Origin: Marinobacter sp. es.048
GTDB taxonomy: Bacteria; Pseudomonadota; Gammaproteobacteria; Pseudomonadales; Oleiphilaceae
Direction: 5' to 3'
DNA length: 64,000 nucleotides
Assembly: GCF_900188435.1 (NCBI RefSeq)
Contig: NZ_FYFA01000002.1
Coordinates: 310,001 to 374,000, forward strand
Made by a program: the position numbers and the translations under genes. Below, in pieces: positions 54,483 through 63,665 of the stretch (the first letter of the stretch is position 1; each line of letters starts with the position of its first letter). A model generated the notes under the pieces. The model was given only the letters and a program-made list of their open reading frames with translations. It had not been told where the DNA came from and searched no databases.

Positions 54483-55646
54483 ATGGCATCACCCCCTTCC
54501 CAGTCCCAGGCATCTGAGCAGGCCGGTTCGCCAACCGGCAGGGTCCGATTCCATTCGGGCCGCCTGACCATTCAGGGTGATTGGACACTTGCGTGCTTTT
54601 ATTCCCTGAAGCACCAATTGGCCGCACTCACTGACGATGCTCGTGCACCCGAAAACCTGGACCTAACAGGTCTGCAGAAGATTGATACAGCAGGCGCATC
54701 GCTGATCGGCTCCTTCCTGGGGCCCGATACCCTGAAACACCATGTGGCCAGTGATGACAGCCTCTCCAGGGAAAAGGCTGCCCTGCTTATGGCGGTTGCC
54801 GATTCTCTGACACGCGTGGCAAAACCCGAGAGACCCAAGGGTTCGTTAATACGCCGATCTCTTGGCAACACCGGCCAGAAAGTGGAATCAATTGCTCTTC
54901 TGCTGTGGGTGTTAACGGGATTTATCGGCCAGACACTCGGCACCCTGGCCTGGAACCTTCCGAGGCCCTGGCGCTGGCGCATGACCCCCTTCGTCGCGGC
55001 CGTTCATGATACGGGCCTGAATGCCCTGCCCATCGTGGCATTGCTCACATTCCTGGTGGGCGCTGTGGTGGCGTTTCTGGGGGCAACGGTTCTGGATGAT
55101 TTTGGCGCGACCATTTATACGGTCAACCTGGTGGCATTCTCGTTCCTGCGGGAATTTGGCGTGCTTTTGGCCGCGATCCTTTTGGCGGGTCGGACTGCCA
55201 GCGCCTTTACCGCCCACATTGGCGCCATGAAGGTCAACGAAGAGCTTGATGCCATACGCACCCTGGGCCTGAATCCCATTGAACTGCTTGTTCTGCCCCG
55301 GGTAATGGCAATGATGGTGAGCCTGCCCATTCTCACCTTTGTGGGCATGATCTCGGGCATGGTTGGCGGCGCCATGGTCTGCGCCCTGGTGCTGGACATC
55401 TCCCCTACCCAGTTCACGGCCATAGTGCAGCGGGACATTGCTCTGCAGCATTTCTTCGTAGGCATCGTCAAGGCACCGATCTTTGCATTTCTGATTGCCG
55501 TGATTGGCTGCCTGGAGGGATTCAAGGTGGCTGGCAGTGCACAATCGGTGGGCGAGCACACCACCTCCAGCGTGGTTCAGTCCATCTTCATGGTAATTCT
55601 GCTGGATTCCATTGCTGCACTATTCTTTATGGAAATGGGCTGGTAA
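54483..55646 (+). CDS. MlaE-like lipid ABC permease with N-terminal STAS domain
   Basis: A 387-residue membrane protein. Residues about 25-120 form a STAS-like domain (LDLTGLQKIDTAGASLI), followed by the MlaE/YrbE permease with about five helices and the marks NALPIVALLTFLVGAVVAF, REFGVLLAAILLAGRTASAF and GAMKVNEELDAI. MlaE moves phospholipids between membranes; in classic Mla systems the STAS protein (MlaB) is separate. This fused form sits in the other common MCE cluster type. It starts 53 bases after thiQ. Confidence 0.85.
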   Translation: MASPPSQSQASEQAGSPTGRVRFHSGRLTIQGDWTLACFYSLKHQLAALTDDARAPENLDLTGLQKIDTAGASLIGSFLGPDTLKHHVASDDSLSREKAALLMAVADSLTRVAKPERPKGSLIRRSLGNTGQKVESIALLLWVLTGFIGQTLGTLAWNLPRPWRWRMTPFVAAVHDTGLNALPIVALLTFLVGAVVAFLGATVLDDFGATIYTVNLVAFSFLREFGVLLAAILLAGRTASAFTAHIGAMKVNEELDAIRTLGLNPIELLVLPRVMAMMVSLPILTFVGMISGMVGGAMVCALVLDISPTQFTAIVQRDIALQHFFVGIVKAPIFAFLIAVIGCLEGFKVAGSAQSVGEHTTSSVVQSIFMVILLDSIAALFFMEMGW

Positions 55647-55648
55647 GC

Positions 55649-56482
55649 ATGGCGGTTATGGCAGTATCCCCGAACCCTGAATCAAGAAACGAGCCGGTGA
55701 TTTCCGTACGGGATCTTTGCAACCGCTTTGGCGAACACATTGTGCACGAAAACCTTGACCTGGATCTGCTTCGGGGGGAAATACTGGGTGTGGTTGGCGG
55801 GTCAGGAACCGGCAAAACCGTGCTTTTGCGCAGTATCGTCGGGCTGAACACGCCCGCCTCGGGCCATATCCGGGTGTTTGGCGAGGATCTTATCCAGCTT
55901 TCGGCGCGGGCACGTTCCCGCATAGAGCAACGCTTTGGTGTTTTGTTCCAGGGTGGCGCCCTGTTTACTTCGCTGAACCTGCAGGAGAATATCGCCGTTC
56001 CGCTGATAGAACACGCCGGCCTGAAGCGGCCCGAAGCGGAGCAGCTGGCTCGTATGAAGCTGGCTCTGACCGGCTTGCCCCCTGATGCGGCGGTACGCTA
56101 TCCGTCTGAGCTTTCCGGCGGCATGGTAAAGCGGGCAGGCCTGGCCCGGGCCCTGGCCCTTGATCCGGAAATCCTGTTTCTGGATGAGCCCACAGCCGGA
56201 CTGGACCCGATTGGCGCTGCCGCTTTCGACAGACTGCTCGTGACGCTTCGGGATGCTCTGGGACTCACCGTGTTTCTGGTCACCCATGATCTGGACACCC
56301 TTTACTCAACCTGTGACCGGGTTGCGGTACTGTCACAGCGCAAGGTTCTGGTTGCTGATACGCTGGAGGCAGTTGCCGCCACGGAGGACGAATGGATTCA
56401 GGACTACTTTAACGGGCTCCGTGGCCGGGCAGCCAGCTACGCATTCAGGGATCATTCGAACACACGGAATCAGGAGCAGTAA
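55649..56482 (+). CDS. MlaF-like ABC transporter ATP-binding protein
   Basis: A 277-residue ATPase. Walker A GGSGTGKTV, signature ELSGGMVKRAGLARALAL, Walker B EILFLDEPTAGLDP and LVTHDLDTL identify an MlaF/TtgA-type lipid-transport ATPase. It follows the permease by 2 bases and precedes the MCE gene by 2 bases. Confidence 0.87.
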   Translation: MAVMAVSPNPESRNEPVISVRDLCNRFGEHIVHENLDLDLLRGEILGVVGGSGTGKTVLLRSIVGLNTPASGHIRVFGEDLIQLSARARSRIEQRFGVLFQGGALFTSLNLQENIAVPLIEHAGLKRPEAEQLARMKLALTGLPPDAAVRYPSELSGGMVKRAGLARALALDPEILFLDEPTAGLDPIGAAAFDRLLVTLRDALGLTVFLVTHDLDTLYSTCDRVAVLSQRKVLVADTLEAVAATEDEWIQDYFNGLRGRAASYAFRDHSNTRNQEQ

Positions 56483-56484
56483 CC

Positions 56485-57423
56485 ATGGAGCCGAGGGCCC
56501 ACCACCTGATCATTGGCCTGTTTACCATCCTGGCCTTTGCGGCAGCGCTGATCTTTTCCCTTTGGCTGGCGAAATCTTCCGCCGATCGGGAATGGGGCTA
56601 TTACGAAATCCTGTTCGACCATGCCGTGGGTGGCCTGTCCGAAGGCAATCCTGTGCTCTACAGCGGCGTTCAGATTGGTGATGTGGTGGAGCTGAGTCTG
56701 GACCCGGACAATCCCGGCCACGTCCGGGTGCTGGTTCGAGTTGATCAGTCGGTTCCCATTCGCGAGAACACCAAAGCAGGCCTGGTGCTCGCGAACATCA
56801 CCGGCAGCATGAGCGTTCAGTTCAGCGGTGGAAGTCCGGACCAGCCAGCGTTGAAGGGCGATCGTGATAACCCGTCGGTCATCGTTGCCGAGCCCTCGGC
56901 GTTCAATAGCCTGCTGGCCAACGGCGAACAACTCCTGGCCAAGGCGGACCAGCTGCTTACCAGCGCTACAGAGCTTTTATCCGGTGACAACATCGAGAAC
57001 GCATCGGCCATCCTGCAAAACACGCGCGAAGCCACGGATGCACTCGTCGCCCGGCGTGACCAGCTTACCGCCCTACTCGACCAATTCGATGCCGCCGCTG
57101 TTCGCGCAGAGGAAGCCGCCATCAAAGTGTCCAGAGCTTCCGATAATGCCAACAAACTACTGCAAACCGATGGGCAACGGGTTCTGAAATCCATGGACAG
57201 AGCCCTCGCCGTTATAACCACCACCATGACGCGGATTGATGAGCTTACCCGCAACAATCAGGGGGCAATGGATGCAGGGCTTCAGGGCATGGGAGAGTTG
57301 GCACCCGCGCTGAGGGAACTGAGGGCCACCCTGCGCAGCCTGAATCAGTTTACTCACCGCCTGGAGCAAGATCCCACGGGCACTCTGTTCGGCAATGAAA
57401 CGATGAAGGAGATGGCACAGTGA
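56485..57423 (+). CDS. MlaD/MCE-family lipid-binding protein
   Basis: A 312-residue protein anchored by one N-terminal helix (LIIGLFTILAFAAALIFSLWL). The MCE domain (about 40-125) has GLSEGNPVLYSGVQIGDVV and VLANITGSMSVQFSGG. A long helical C-terminus follows, with heptads around residues 140-290. It probably forms a hexameric lipid tunnel with the permease. It ends in a GTGA overlap with the next gene. Confidence 0.87.
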   Translation: MEPRAHHLIIGLFTILAFAAALIFSLWLAKSSADREWGYYEILFDHAVGGLSEGNPVLYSGVQIGDVVELSLDPDNPGHVRVLVRVDQSVPIRENTKAGLVLANITGSMSVQFSGGSPDQPALKGDRDNPSVIVAEPSAFNSLLANGEQLLAKADQLLTSATELLSGDNIENASAILQNTREATDALVARRDQLTALLDQFDAAAVRAEEAAIKVSRASDNANKLLQTDGQRVLKSMDRALAVITTTMTRIDELTRNNQGAMDAGLQGMGELAPALRELRATLRSLNQFTHRLEQDPTGTLFGNETMKEMAQ

Positions 57424-58073
57424 CATTGAGGTCAATCAGAAATGTGACGCTTCTCCTCGGTGCTGCCTTTGCCAGCGGCTGCACGGTGTTTCCAAACCCG
57501 GAACCACCCAGGATTATGGACCTGGCTGTTGTCCAGGTGGTCCCGGAGGCCGAGCAACCAATTATGGCATCGCTTCGCGTAGACACGCCCTACGCCTCGG
57601 AGCCTTTTAACGGATCGCGGATTCTGGCCAAGCCCACACCTCACGAGTTCCGGGCCTACGAGGGGACCCGTTGGAGGGACACCGCGCCAGTGGTGGTCAG
57701 GGATACACTGGTCACTAGCCTTCGGAACAGTAACGCCTACACGAACGTGATTACGGATACCAACCCTGCGCAGGCTGAGTTGTCTCTGGTCACCGAACTC
57801 TCGGCGTTTCATTCGGAAACCCCTGCAAAAGGGCCGCAGGTGGTCATTGAGCTGCACCTGCAGATGATTCACAACCGTTCGCGGGCCCGACTGTGCACCC
57901 ACATTGTGCGAATTGTGGAGCCGGCCTCAGGCACATCGGTTGACCAGATTGTTGAGGCCTTCGGAACCGCTGGCAGCAAGCTGGCTGCCAGGGTGATTGA
58001 CTGGGCTACGACGTGTGACTATCCGTCTGGCCTGATGCCTTCTCAGGGAACAGATCAGCCCAGGCAGCCTTGA
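57420..58073 (+). CDS. ABC-type transport auxiliary lipoprotein (PqiC-like)
   Basis: A 217-residue lipoprotein with GTG start at 57420 overlapping the MCE stop as GTGA. The signal ends in a lipobox FASGC, followed by a beta-rich domain (VVQVVPEAEQPIMASLRVDTPYASE region and EFRAYEGTRWRDTAPVVV). It matches the auxiliary lipoproteins of MCE/Pqi systems. Its 3' end overlaps the convergent pgsA by 68 bases, which is unusual. Confidence 0.78.
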   Translation: MTLRSIRNVTLLLGAAFASGCTVFPNPEPPRIMDLAVVQVVPEAEQPIMASLRVDTPYASEPFNGSRILAKPTPHEFRAYEGTRWRDTAPVVVRDTLVTSLRNSNAYTNVITDTNPAQAELSLVTELSAFHSETPAKGPQVVIELHLQMIHNRSRARLCTHIVRIVEPASGTSVDQIVEAFGTAGSKLAARVIDWATTCDYPSGLMPSQGTDQPRQP

Positions 58074-58584
58074 GGTAAAGCCCCATGGACCAGAGCGTCA
58101 GAATCGCGGCAATATAGAGCAGACCCAGAGCGACATTAGCCCAGAGCACGCCGGGAGGAAACGCCAGAAGGCCAACAATTGCGGCCATCTGCGCGGTGGT
58201 TTTGATCTTGCCAATGTAGGAAACCGCCACACTGTTGCGGCTGCCGATTTCCGCCATCCATTCCCGCAGTGCGGAAATGACTATTTCACGGCCGATGATC
58301 ACAGTAGCCGGGATCGTCAGCAGAATCGCCGAGTGTTCCTCGATCAGGACAGCCAGCGCAACGGCCACCATGAGTTTGTCTGCCACCGGGTCGAGAAACG
58401 CGCCAAAGGGCGTGCTCTGGTCGAGTTTGCGGGCCAGGTAACCGTCGAGCCAGTCCGTGGCTGCCGCCAAACCGAAAATGGCCGCACTCACGAGGTAGCT
58501 CCACCCCACCGGCAGGTAAAAGATCACCACAAACACCGGAATCATTATGATGCGGGAGAGGGTGAGGATGTTTGGTAAATTCAT
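58006..58584 (-). CDS. pgsA: CDP-diacylglycerol--glycerol-3-phosphate 3-phosphatidyltransferase
   Basis: A 192-residue membrane enzyme of phosphatidylglycerol synthesis, from the ATG at 58584. NLPNILTLSRIIMIPVF starts it and the CDP-alcohol transferase signature is read as ATDWLDGYLARKLDQSTPFG plus FLDPVADKLM. It is 8 bases after uvrC. Its final 68 bases overlap the opposite-strand lipoprotein gene. Confidence 0.92.
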   Translation of the reverse strand: MNLPNILTLSRIIMIPVFVVIFYLPVGWSYLVSAAIFGLAAATDWLDGYLARKLDQSTPFGAFLDPVADKLMVAVALAVLIEEHSAILLTIPATVIIGREIVISALREWMAEIGSRNSVAVSYIGKIKTTAQMAAIVGLLAFPPGVLWANVALGLLYIAAILTLWSMGLYLKAAWADLFPEKASGQTDSHTS

Positions 58585-58591
58585 GCTGTCC

Positions 58592-60457
58592 TTACTCGTC
58601 GTGCAATGCTGCGTATATGGTTTCGGCCAGTGATTTACTGATGCCCTGCACCTTGGCCATCTCATCAACCCCGGCCTTGCGGAGTTCCTGTATTCCGCCA
58701 AAGTAACGAATCAGGTCGCGACGCTTCTTCGGCCCCACGCCCTCAATGCCTTCCAGTGTAGACTGCCGCCGCTTTTTGTCCCTGCGGGCCCGGTGCCCGG
58801 TAATCGCGAAGCGGTGGGACTCATCCCGGATGTGCTGGATAAGGTGCAACGCTGGCGAATCCGTCGGCACCCGGAACACATCGCCGGTCATGGCGTCAAT
58901 CAGCTGCTCCATGCCTGCACGTCGGGTCACGCCCTTGGCAACACCAATCAGCGGGATGTCTGAAATCTCAAGCTCATCAAAGACTTCCCGGGCAATGTTC
59001 AACTGCCCCTTACCACCGTCGATGAACACCAGATCCGGGCGCTTGCCCTCCCCGGCCACCATCCGCTTGTAGCGACGGGAAAGCACCTGACGCATGGCGG
59101 CGTAATCATCGCCGGCAGTGACGCCTTCGATATTGTACAGCCTGTAATCGCTCTTCAGGGGGCCATTCTCATCGAAAACCACACAGGATGCGACGGTATT
59201 TTCCCCGTGGCTGTGGCTGATGTCGAAACACTCCATGCGCGACGGGGTCTCAGCCAGCTCCAGCAGGTCGCGTAGGGCCAGTAACCGCCGGTACACCGTT
59301 TCCTTGCTGGCAAGGTGTGTGAGCAATGTCTGACGGGCGTTGGTCATGGCCAGTTCAAGCCAGCGACGTCGTTCACCCCGAACATTGCCGCGAATCCGGG
59401 TTTCCCGGTTCGCCGACTCCGTGAGTGCCTCGGCCAACAGTTCCTGACCTTCCACCTCAACCGGTACCAGGATATCCCGTGGAATCTCCCGGCGGGTGTT
59501 GCCACCAAAATAATACTGGCCAAGGAAGGCGCTGAGCAGTTCGCCTTCGGCCTGCTCGATGGAGTAGCGCGGGAAGTAGTCCTTGGTGCCCAGCACCCGG
59601 CCACCGCGCACAATGATCACCACGATGCAGACGATACCCGCATCCTGGGCAATGGCGATCACATCCGCGTCGCCGCCCTCGCCGTCTACCGACTGCTGCT
59701 CCTGAACATGGCGCAGATGGTTGATCTGGTCCCGGTAAGCCGCCGCTTTCTCGAACTCCAGATTCTTCGAGGCGGCTTCCATGGCATTCATCAGATCGTG
59801 GAGGATCGCCGGGTTCTTGCCCTCCAGAAACATGCTCGCATGGCGGATGTCCTGCTGGTATTCCTCTGGCGTAATATAGCCCACACAAGGTGCCGTGCAG
59901 CGGTTGATCTGGTATTGCAGGCACGGCCTTGTTCGATTCCTGAAAAAGCTTTCACTACAGTTTCTTATGCGGAAAATCTTCTGTAGTACATTAAGACTTT
60001 CCTTGACCGCGCCCGAGCTGGGAAACGGCCCGAACCAGGTGCCGCCACCTTTTTTGGTCCGTCCACGACGAAACGTAAGCGAGGGGTAATCACTGTGGGA
60101 AGACAGATAGATATAGGGGTAGGACTTATCGTCACGGAGCAGGATGTTATAGGGCGGCCGTAACGATTTGATCAGATTCTGTTCGAGCAGCAGCGCCTCG
60201 GTTTCACTGCCGGTAATCGTCACCTCAATAGAGGCAATCTTGCTTACCAGAGCTTCCGTTTTGGGTGCCAGGCCGGTCTTGCGGAAGTAGCTGCCAACCC
60301 GCTTTTTCAGGTTGCGGGCCTTGCCCACGTACAACACCGAACCACCCTCGTCGTACATTCGGTAGACGCCAGGCCGCTCGGTAAGCTGTTTCAGGAAGCT
60401 CTTGCTGTCAAACTCCCCGATGTGGGTACTCTCAGGGTCAGACCTTGTCGGCATCAA
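58592..60457 (-). CDS. uvrC: UvrABC excinuclease subunit C
   Basis: A 621-residue nuclease. It has an N-terminal GIY-YIG domain (GVYRMYDEGGSVLYVGKARN), a Cys-bearing central region (CLQYQINRCTAPCVG), the UVR motif around residues 205-240, the RNase H-like endonuclease domain (CFDISHSHGENTVAS, VFIDGGKGQL) and C-terminal HhH (IEGVGPKKRRDLI). UvrC makes both incisions in nucleotide-excision repair. It overlaps gacA by 20 bases; the second Met is an equally good start. Confidence 0.94.
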   Translation of the reverse strand: MMPTRSDPESTHIGEFDSKSFLKQLTERPGVYRMYDEGGSVLYVGKARNLKKRVGSYFRKTGLAPKTEALVSKIASIEVTITGSETEALLLEQNLIKSLRPPYNILLRDDKSYPYIYLSSHSDYPSLTFRRGRTKKGGGTWFGPFPSSGAVKESLNVLQKIFRIRNCSESFFRNRTRPCLQYQINRCTAPCVGYITPEEYQQDIRHASMFLEGKNPAILHDLMNAMEAASKNLEFEKAAAYRDQINHLRHVQEQQSVDGEGGDADVIAIAQDAGIVCIVVIIVRGGRVLGTKDYFPRYSIEQAEGELLSAFLGQYYFGGNTRREIPRDILVPVEVEGQELLAEALTESANRETRIRGNVRGERRRWLELAMTNARQTLLTHLASKETVYRRLLALRDLLELAETPSRMECFDISHSHGENTVASCVVFDENGPLKSDYRLYNIEGVTAGDDYAAMRQVLSRRYKRMVAGEGKRPDLVFIDGGKGQLNIAREVFDELEISDIPLIGVAKGVTRRAGMEQLIDAMTGDVFRVPTDSPALHLIQHIRDESHRFAITGHRARRDKKRRQSTLEGIEGVGPKKRRDLIRYFGGIQELRKAGVDEMAKVQGISKSLAETIYAALHDE

Positions 60458-61100
60458 GCAACCCGAGCCGCACTGCCATCAGGGCCAATTCAACATCACT
60501 GGAAATTTCCAGCTTCTCGAAAATCCGGTAGCGGTAGCTGTTTACGGTCTTGGGGCTCAGGCAGAGTTTGTCCGAGATGTCCTGAACTTTCTGGCAGTCC
60601 ACTACCATCATGGCAATTTGCATTTCCCGCTCGGAAAGCCGGTCGAACAGCGTTAGCTCGCCGTCTTCGTCCCGGTCGCCACCGCTGAGCTGTTTCAAGG
60701 CCATTTTCTGGGCAATTTCCGGACTGATGTAGCGCTGGCCAGTGTGGGCCATACGAATGGCGCGCACCATCTCTTTGATGTCAGCACCTTTGGTGATGTA
60801 AGCCGTGGCGCCGCTTTGCATGACGCGGGTCGGATAGGGATCGTCCGCGCAGGCGGTTACCACAATCACGCGAATGGAATCATCAATGCGGAGTATACGA
60901 CGGGTTGCCTCGAGGCCCCCGATGCCCGGCATGCGGATATCCATGAGTACAATGTCCGGCCGCTCCTGGCGGACGAAATCAATGGCATCCTCTCCGGATG
61001 ACGCCTGCCCGATGACTTCAATGTCCGGGTTGTCAGCCAGCATCCGGGTAATACCGGACCTCACCAGCTCATGGTCATCTACAACCAGTACCCTGATCAA
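60438..61100 (-). CDS. gacA: Response regulator GacA/UvrY
   Basis: A 220-residue FixJ/NarL-type regulator. The receiver has VVDDHELVRSGI, phospho-acceptor Asp in VLMDIRMPG and Lys in YITKGAD; the LuxR-type helix-turn-helix has LSEREMQIAMMV and LSPKTVNSYRYRIFEKL. Together with GacS-type kinases it controls small regulatory RNAs of the Csr/Rsm system. It sits before uvrC as in many gammaproteobacteria. Confidence 0.93.
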   Translation of the reverse strand: MIRVLVVDDHELVRSGITRMLADNPDIEVIGQASSGEDAIDFVRQERPDIVLMDIRMPGIGGLEATRRILRIDDSIRVIVVTACADDPYPTRVMQSGATAYITKGADIKEMVRAIRMAHTGQRYISPEIAQKMALKQLSGGDRDEDGELTLFDRLSEREMQIAMMVVDCQKVQDISDKLCLSPKTVNSYRYRIFEKLEISSDVELALMAVRLGLLDADKV

Positions 61101-61200
61101 AATTCACCTCGCACACGGCTTTCGGGAAAACAGCGCGATTGTAACGTTTAGTTCCGGTCCCGGGTAGGTGCAAACACAAATACCGTGACACACCCGACGC

Positions 61201-61452
61201 CTAAACCGGCACACCAAGCCCGGCGGTGTTTTCCACAGGGTCAAACCAGACCACCAGATCTCCCCGGCGCACCGCAGACATTACCCTGCTCTGTTCGCCC
61301 ATGGGGTTTTCGGTGTCGTTCAGACCGTGGTATCGGGTGCAGTACTCTTCCACCAGGCCCTGAAGCTGATCTTCCGTCAGCAACTCGGTGTCAACGATGA
61401 ATTTTTCCTGTCTGGGATCTTGCTCGGGCTGGTTTTCGGTGGTGTCAGTCAT
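61201..61452 (-). CDS. YheU-like small protein
   Basis: An 83-residue acidic protein from the ATG at 61452. The segment VDTELLTEDQLQGLVEEYCTR and GEQSRVMSAVRRGDLVVWFD resemble the YheU (UPF0270) family, whose role is unknown. It has no membrane segment. It lies 100 bases upstream of gacA on the same strand. Confidence 0.6.
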   Translation of the reverse strand: MTDTTENQPEQDPRQEKFIVDTELLTEDQLQGLVEEYCTRYHGLNDTENPMGEQSRVMSAVRRGDLVVWFDPVENTAGLGVPV

Positions 61453-61593
61453 GCTATCTCCTGTGAAGTTCCATGGTACGGATAAACGCCGAGGGAATGA
61501 AGGTGACAAGCTTTTGAAAACCAAAGCTGACTTTCCGGCTGGCTTCAAAAAGCCTGACGAATTCTCTATGATCGCCGCTTTCTGACCGTTTGG

Positions 61594-62304
61594 ATGCCAA
61601 TGAACCAGTCCGTTTTCAGGCTCACGTTACCCATTCTGTTCGGCTATCTGCCGCTCGGCATGGCTTTTGGGGTGCTGTTTACAACACAGCTCGATTACGC
61701 CTGGTGGGCGGCACCTCTCATGGGCCTTGTGATCTACGCAGGGGCTGGCCAGATACTGGCCGTGAGCCTTCTGGCCGTCAACGCTGGCCTGCTGGAAGTA
61801 TTTATCGCGATGTTTGTTCTGAACGCCCGCCATCTGTTCTACGGTCTTTCCCTGCTTGGCCAGTTCAAGGGCGCCGGTTGGCGCAAGCTCTACCTGATTT
61901 TCGGTTTAACGGATGAAACCTATTCCCTGCTTACGAGTCGCCCACGCGGACCTGACCGGGCTCATGAACAGGAGGTGGATTTCCGGATTACCGGCTTCAA
62001 CCAGTGTTACTGGGTGGCGGGATGCGCGATCGGTGCACTGCTTGGCGAAAACGTGGCCTTTGACAGCACAGGTATTGAGTTCGCACTGGTCGCCCTGTTC
62101 ATTGTTTTGACGCTGGAACAGTTCAAGGCCCTGGGCGAGGGCTTCCCGATCTGGCTTGGAGCCGCTGCGGCGGGTGTCGCTATGCTGATTCTGCCATCGG
62201 CACACCAGCTGATTGGCGCAATCGCCCTGGTGACCGCTGTCCTCTTGTTGGAATACCGGAAGAGTCGCGGGCAGACACCGCACAAGGAGAACAGCCATGG
62301 GTGA
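61594..62304 (+). CDS. azlC: AzlC-family branched-chain amino acid exporter subunit
   Basis: A 236-residue membrane protein with about six hydrophobic helices. The opening GYLPLGMAFGVLFTTQL and NARHLFYGLSLLGQFK are AzlC marks. AzlC with AzlD exports branched-chain amino acids and some analogues. The next gene overlaps its end by 8 bases. Either ATG at 61594 or 61600 is possible. Confidence 0.88.
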   Translation: MPMNQSVFRLTLPILFGYLPLGMAFGVLFTTQLDYAWWAAPLMGLVIYAGAGQILAVSLLAVNAGLLEVFIAMFVLNARHLFYGLSLLGQFKGAGWRKLYLIFGLTDETYSLLTSRPRGPDRAHEQEVDFRITGFNQCYWVAGCAIGALLGENVAFDSTGIEFALVALFIVLTLEQFKALGEGFPIWLGAAAAGVAMLILPSAHQLIGAIALVTAVLLLEYRKSRGQTPHKENSHG

Positions 62305-62626
62305 ATCCGGCTATCTGGCAGCGTTCATTGCGGTAGCAGCAATCGCAACCTTTGCCACTCGGGTAATTCCGTTCCTGTTTTTCGAACGGCATACGGAACA
62401 CCCGCTGGTCCGCCATCTCGGGCGCTACCTTCCTGCGGCGGTTATGGCTTTGCTGGCGACGGTGTTCCTGCAGCGTTCGGCGGACTGGTCTGGCTCATGG
62501 TTAGGGTTTGATGCCCTGCTTCCCGGCGCTCTGGTGATCATCGTTCACCTCTGGCGCAGGAATGCCCTGCTTTCCATCGCAGCCGGGACCATCAGCTACA
62601 TGGCCATCCAGCAAGCCGGACTCTGA
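62297..62626 (+). CDS. azlD: AzlD-family branched-chain amino acid exporter subunit
   Basis: A 109-residue protein with four short membrane helices. TFATRVIPFLFFERH and YLPAAVMALLATVFL match AzlD. It overlaps azlC by 8 bases, supporting a two-component exporter. Confidence 0.88.
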   Translation: MGESGYLAAFIAVAAIATFATRVIPFLFFERHTEHPLVRHLGRYLPAAVMALLATVFLQRSADWSGSWLGFDALLPGALVIIVHLWRRNALLSIAAGTISYMAIQQAGL

Positions 62627-62637
62627 CCCGGCTTAAA

Positions 62638-63042
62638 CTACATCCTGTTTTCGAGATTGGCTACAAGCCGGGAATCCTGCAGGGCGGCGGTACGGTGTTT
62701 GACCACGCCTTTGTATTCCGGGCTTTCGATCATGGCCATGAAGGCATCGATTGAGGGGTAGCGAACCAGCAGCACCTGATCCCAGGATTCATCCGGGGGC
62801 GCAATAAGCGATCCGACGCTGCGACCAGACCAGATTACTTCCGCGCCCACTGACTTTACGCAGGCAGCCGCCTCCTCCATATACACCGTATAGGCTTCAC
62901 GGCCAGTTCGCACCGGCGCCTCTTCCTTGTAGTTGGCCCGATCGCGGAAGCGCAGCAGATTCAGCATCACGACGGGCTGGTCTTTCGGGGTATCCGCAAG
63001 GACTTTTTGCAGCTGTTCGGGGGTGGGATTAACGGCGTCCAT
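62638..63042 (-). CDS. DUF1330-family protein
   Basis: A 134-residue alpha/beta protein. VVMLNLLRFRDRA and VGAEVIWSGRSVG, then LLVRYPSIDAFMAMIESPEY fit DUF1330 (dimeric ferredoxin-like barrel). Its role is unknown. It converges on azlD with an 11-base gap. Confidence 0.82.
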   Translation of the reverse strand: MDAVNPTPEQLQKVLADTPKDQPVVMLNLLRFRDRANYKEEAPVRTGREAYTVYMEEAAACVKSVGAEVIWSGRSVGSLIAPPDESWDQVLLVRYPSIDAFMAMIESPEYKGVVKHRTAALQDSRLVANLENRM

Positions 63043-63139
63043 CCATATCCTCTTCTTCTCGTGGTTCCGGGCCTAACTATAGCCCAGCCCCAATATGTAC
63101 ACGCAAGCGATTTTATTACCTTTCATCCAGATTGCTCTT

Positions 63140-63168
63140 TTTACCTTCTGAGTTCGTAGGGCTACAGT
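63140..63168 (+). promoter_or_regulatory. Candidate promoter of the IorAB-type operon
   Basis: TTTACC (63140-63145) and TACAGT (63163-63168) are spaced by 17 bases, about 35 bases before the first start codon, which is preceded by GAGAGGA. The match to sigma-70 boxes is partial. Confidence 0.3.
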
Positions 63169-63203
63169 GAAGGAAACGCATAATCCATAAACGAGAGGAC
63201 GAT

Positions 63204-63665
63204 ATGGCTAGCCTCACGATTAACGGCGAGCGTTATGAGCTCGACGTGCCTGACAATATGCCCCTGCTCTGGGTCATCCGCGATGTTGTAGGCCTCAAAG
63301 GTACAAAATTTGGATGCGGTATGTCCCAGTGCGGTGCCTGCACCGTTCACCTCAACGGAACAGCGATCCGCTCCTGCGTAACACCGGTCTCTGCCGCCAG
63401 CGGCGATATCACCACCATTGAAGCCATGGCTGACGATCCGGTTGGCAGCAAGGTTCAGCAGGCTTGGCTCGATCTCGGGGTGGCCCAGTGTGGTTACTGC
63501 CAGGGTGGCCAGATCATGAACGCCACAGCCCTACTGAAAAAGACCCCAAATCCTGAAACCGGAGAAATTGTGGATGCCATGGCAGGAAACCTCTGCCGTT
63601 GTGGCACCTACAACCGCATCCTTGCAGCGATTGAGCGGGCTTCGGGTAAGGAGGGTGAAGCATGA
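63204..63665 (+). CDS. 2Fe-2S subunit of an IorA-type molybdenum hydroxylase
   Basis: A 153-residue protein. The N-terminal plant-type 2Fe-2S site is [15 protein letters not shown], the second helical 2Fe-2S site is [12 protein letters not shown] with [14 protein letters not shown]. It is the small subunit of isoquinoline 1-oxidoreductase-like or aldehyde oxidase-like enzymes, which lack the FAD subunit. It overlaps the large subunit by 4 bases (ATGA). Confidence 0.9.
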   Translation: MASLTINGERYELDVPDNMPLLWVIRDVVGLKGTKFGCGMSQCGACTVHLNGTAIRSCVTPVSAASGDITTIEAMADDPVGSKVQQAWLDLGVAQCGYCQGGQIMNATALLKKTPNPETGEIVDAMAGNLCRCGTYNRILAAIERASGKEGEA

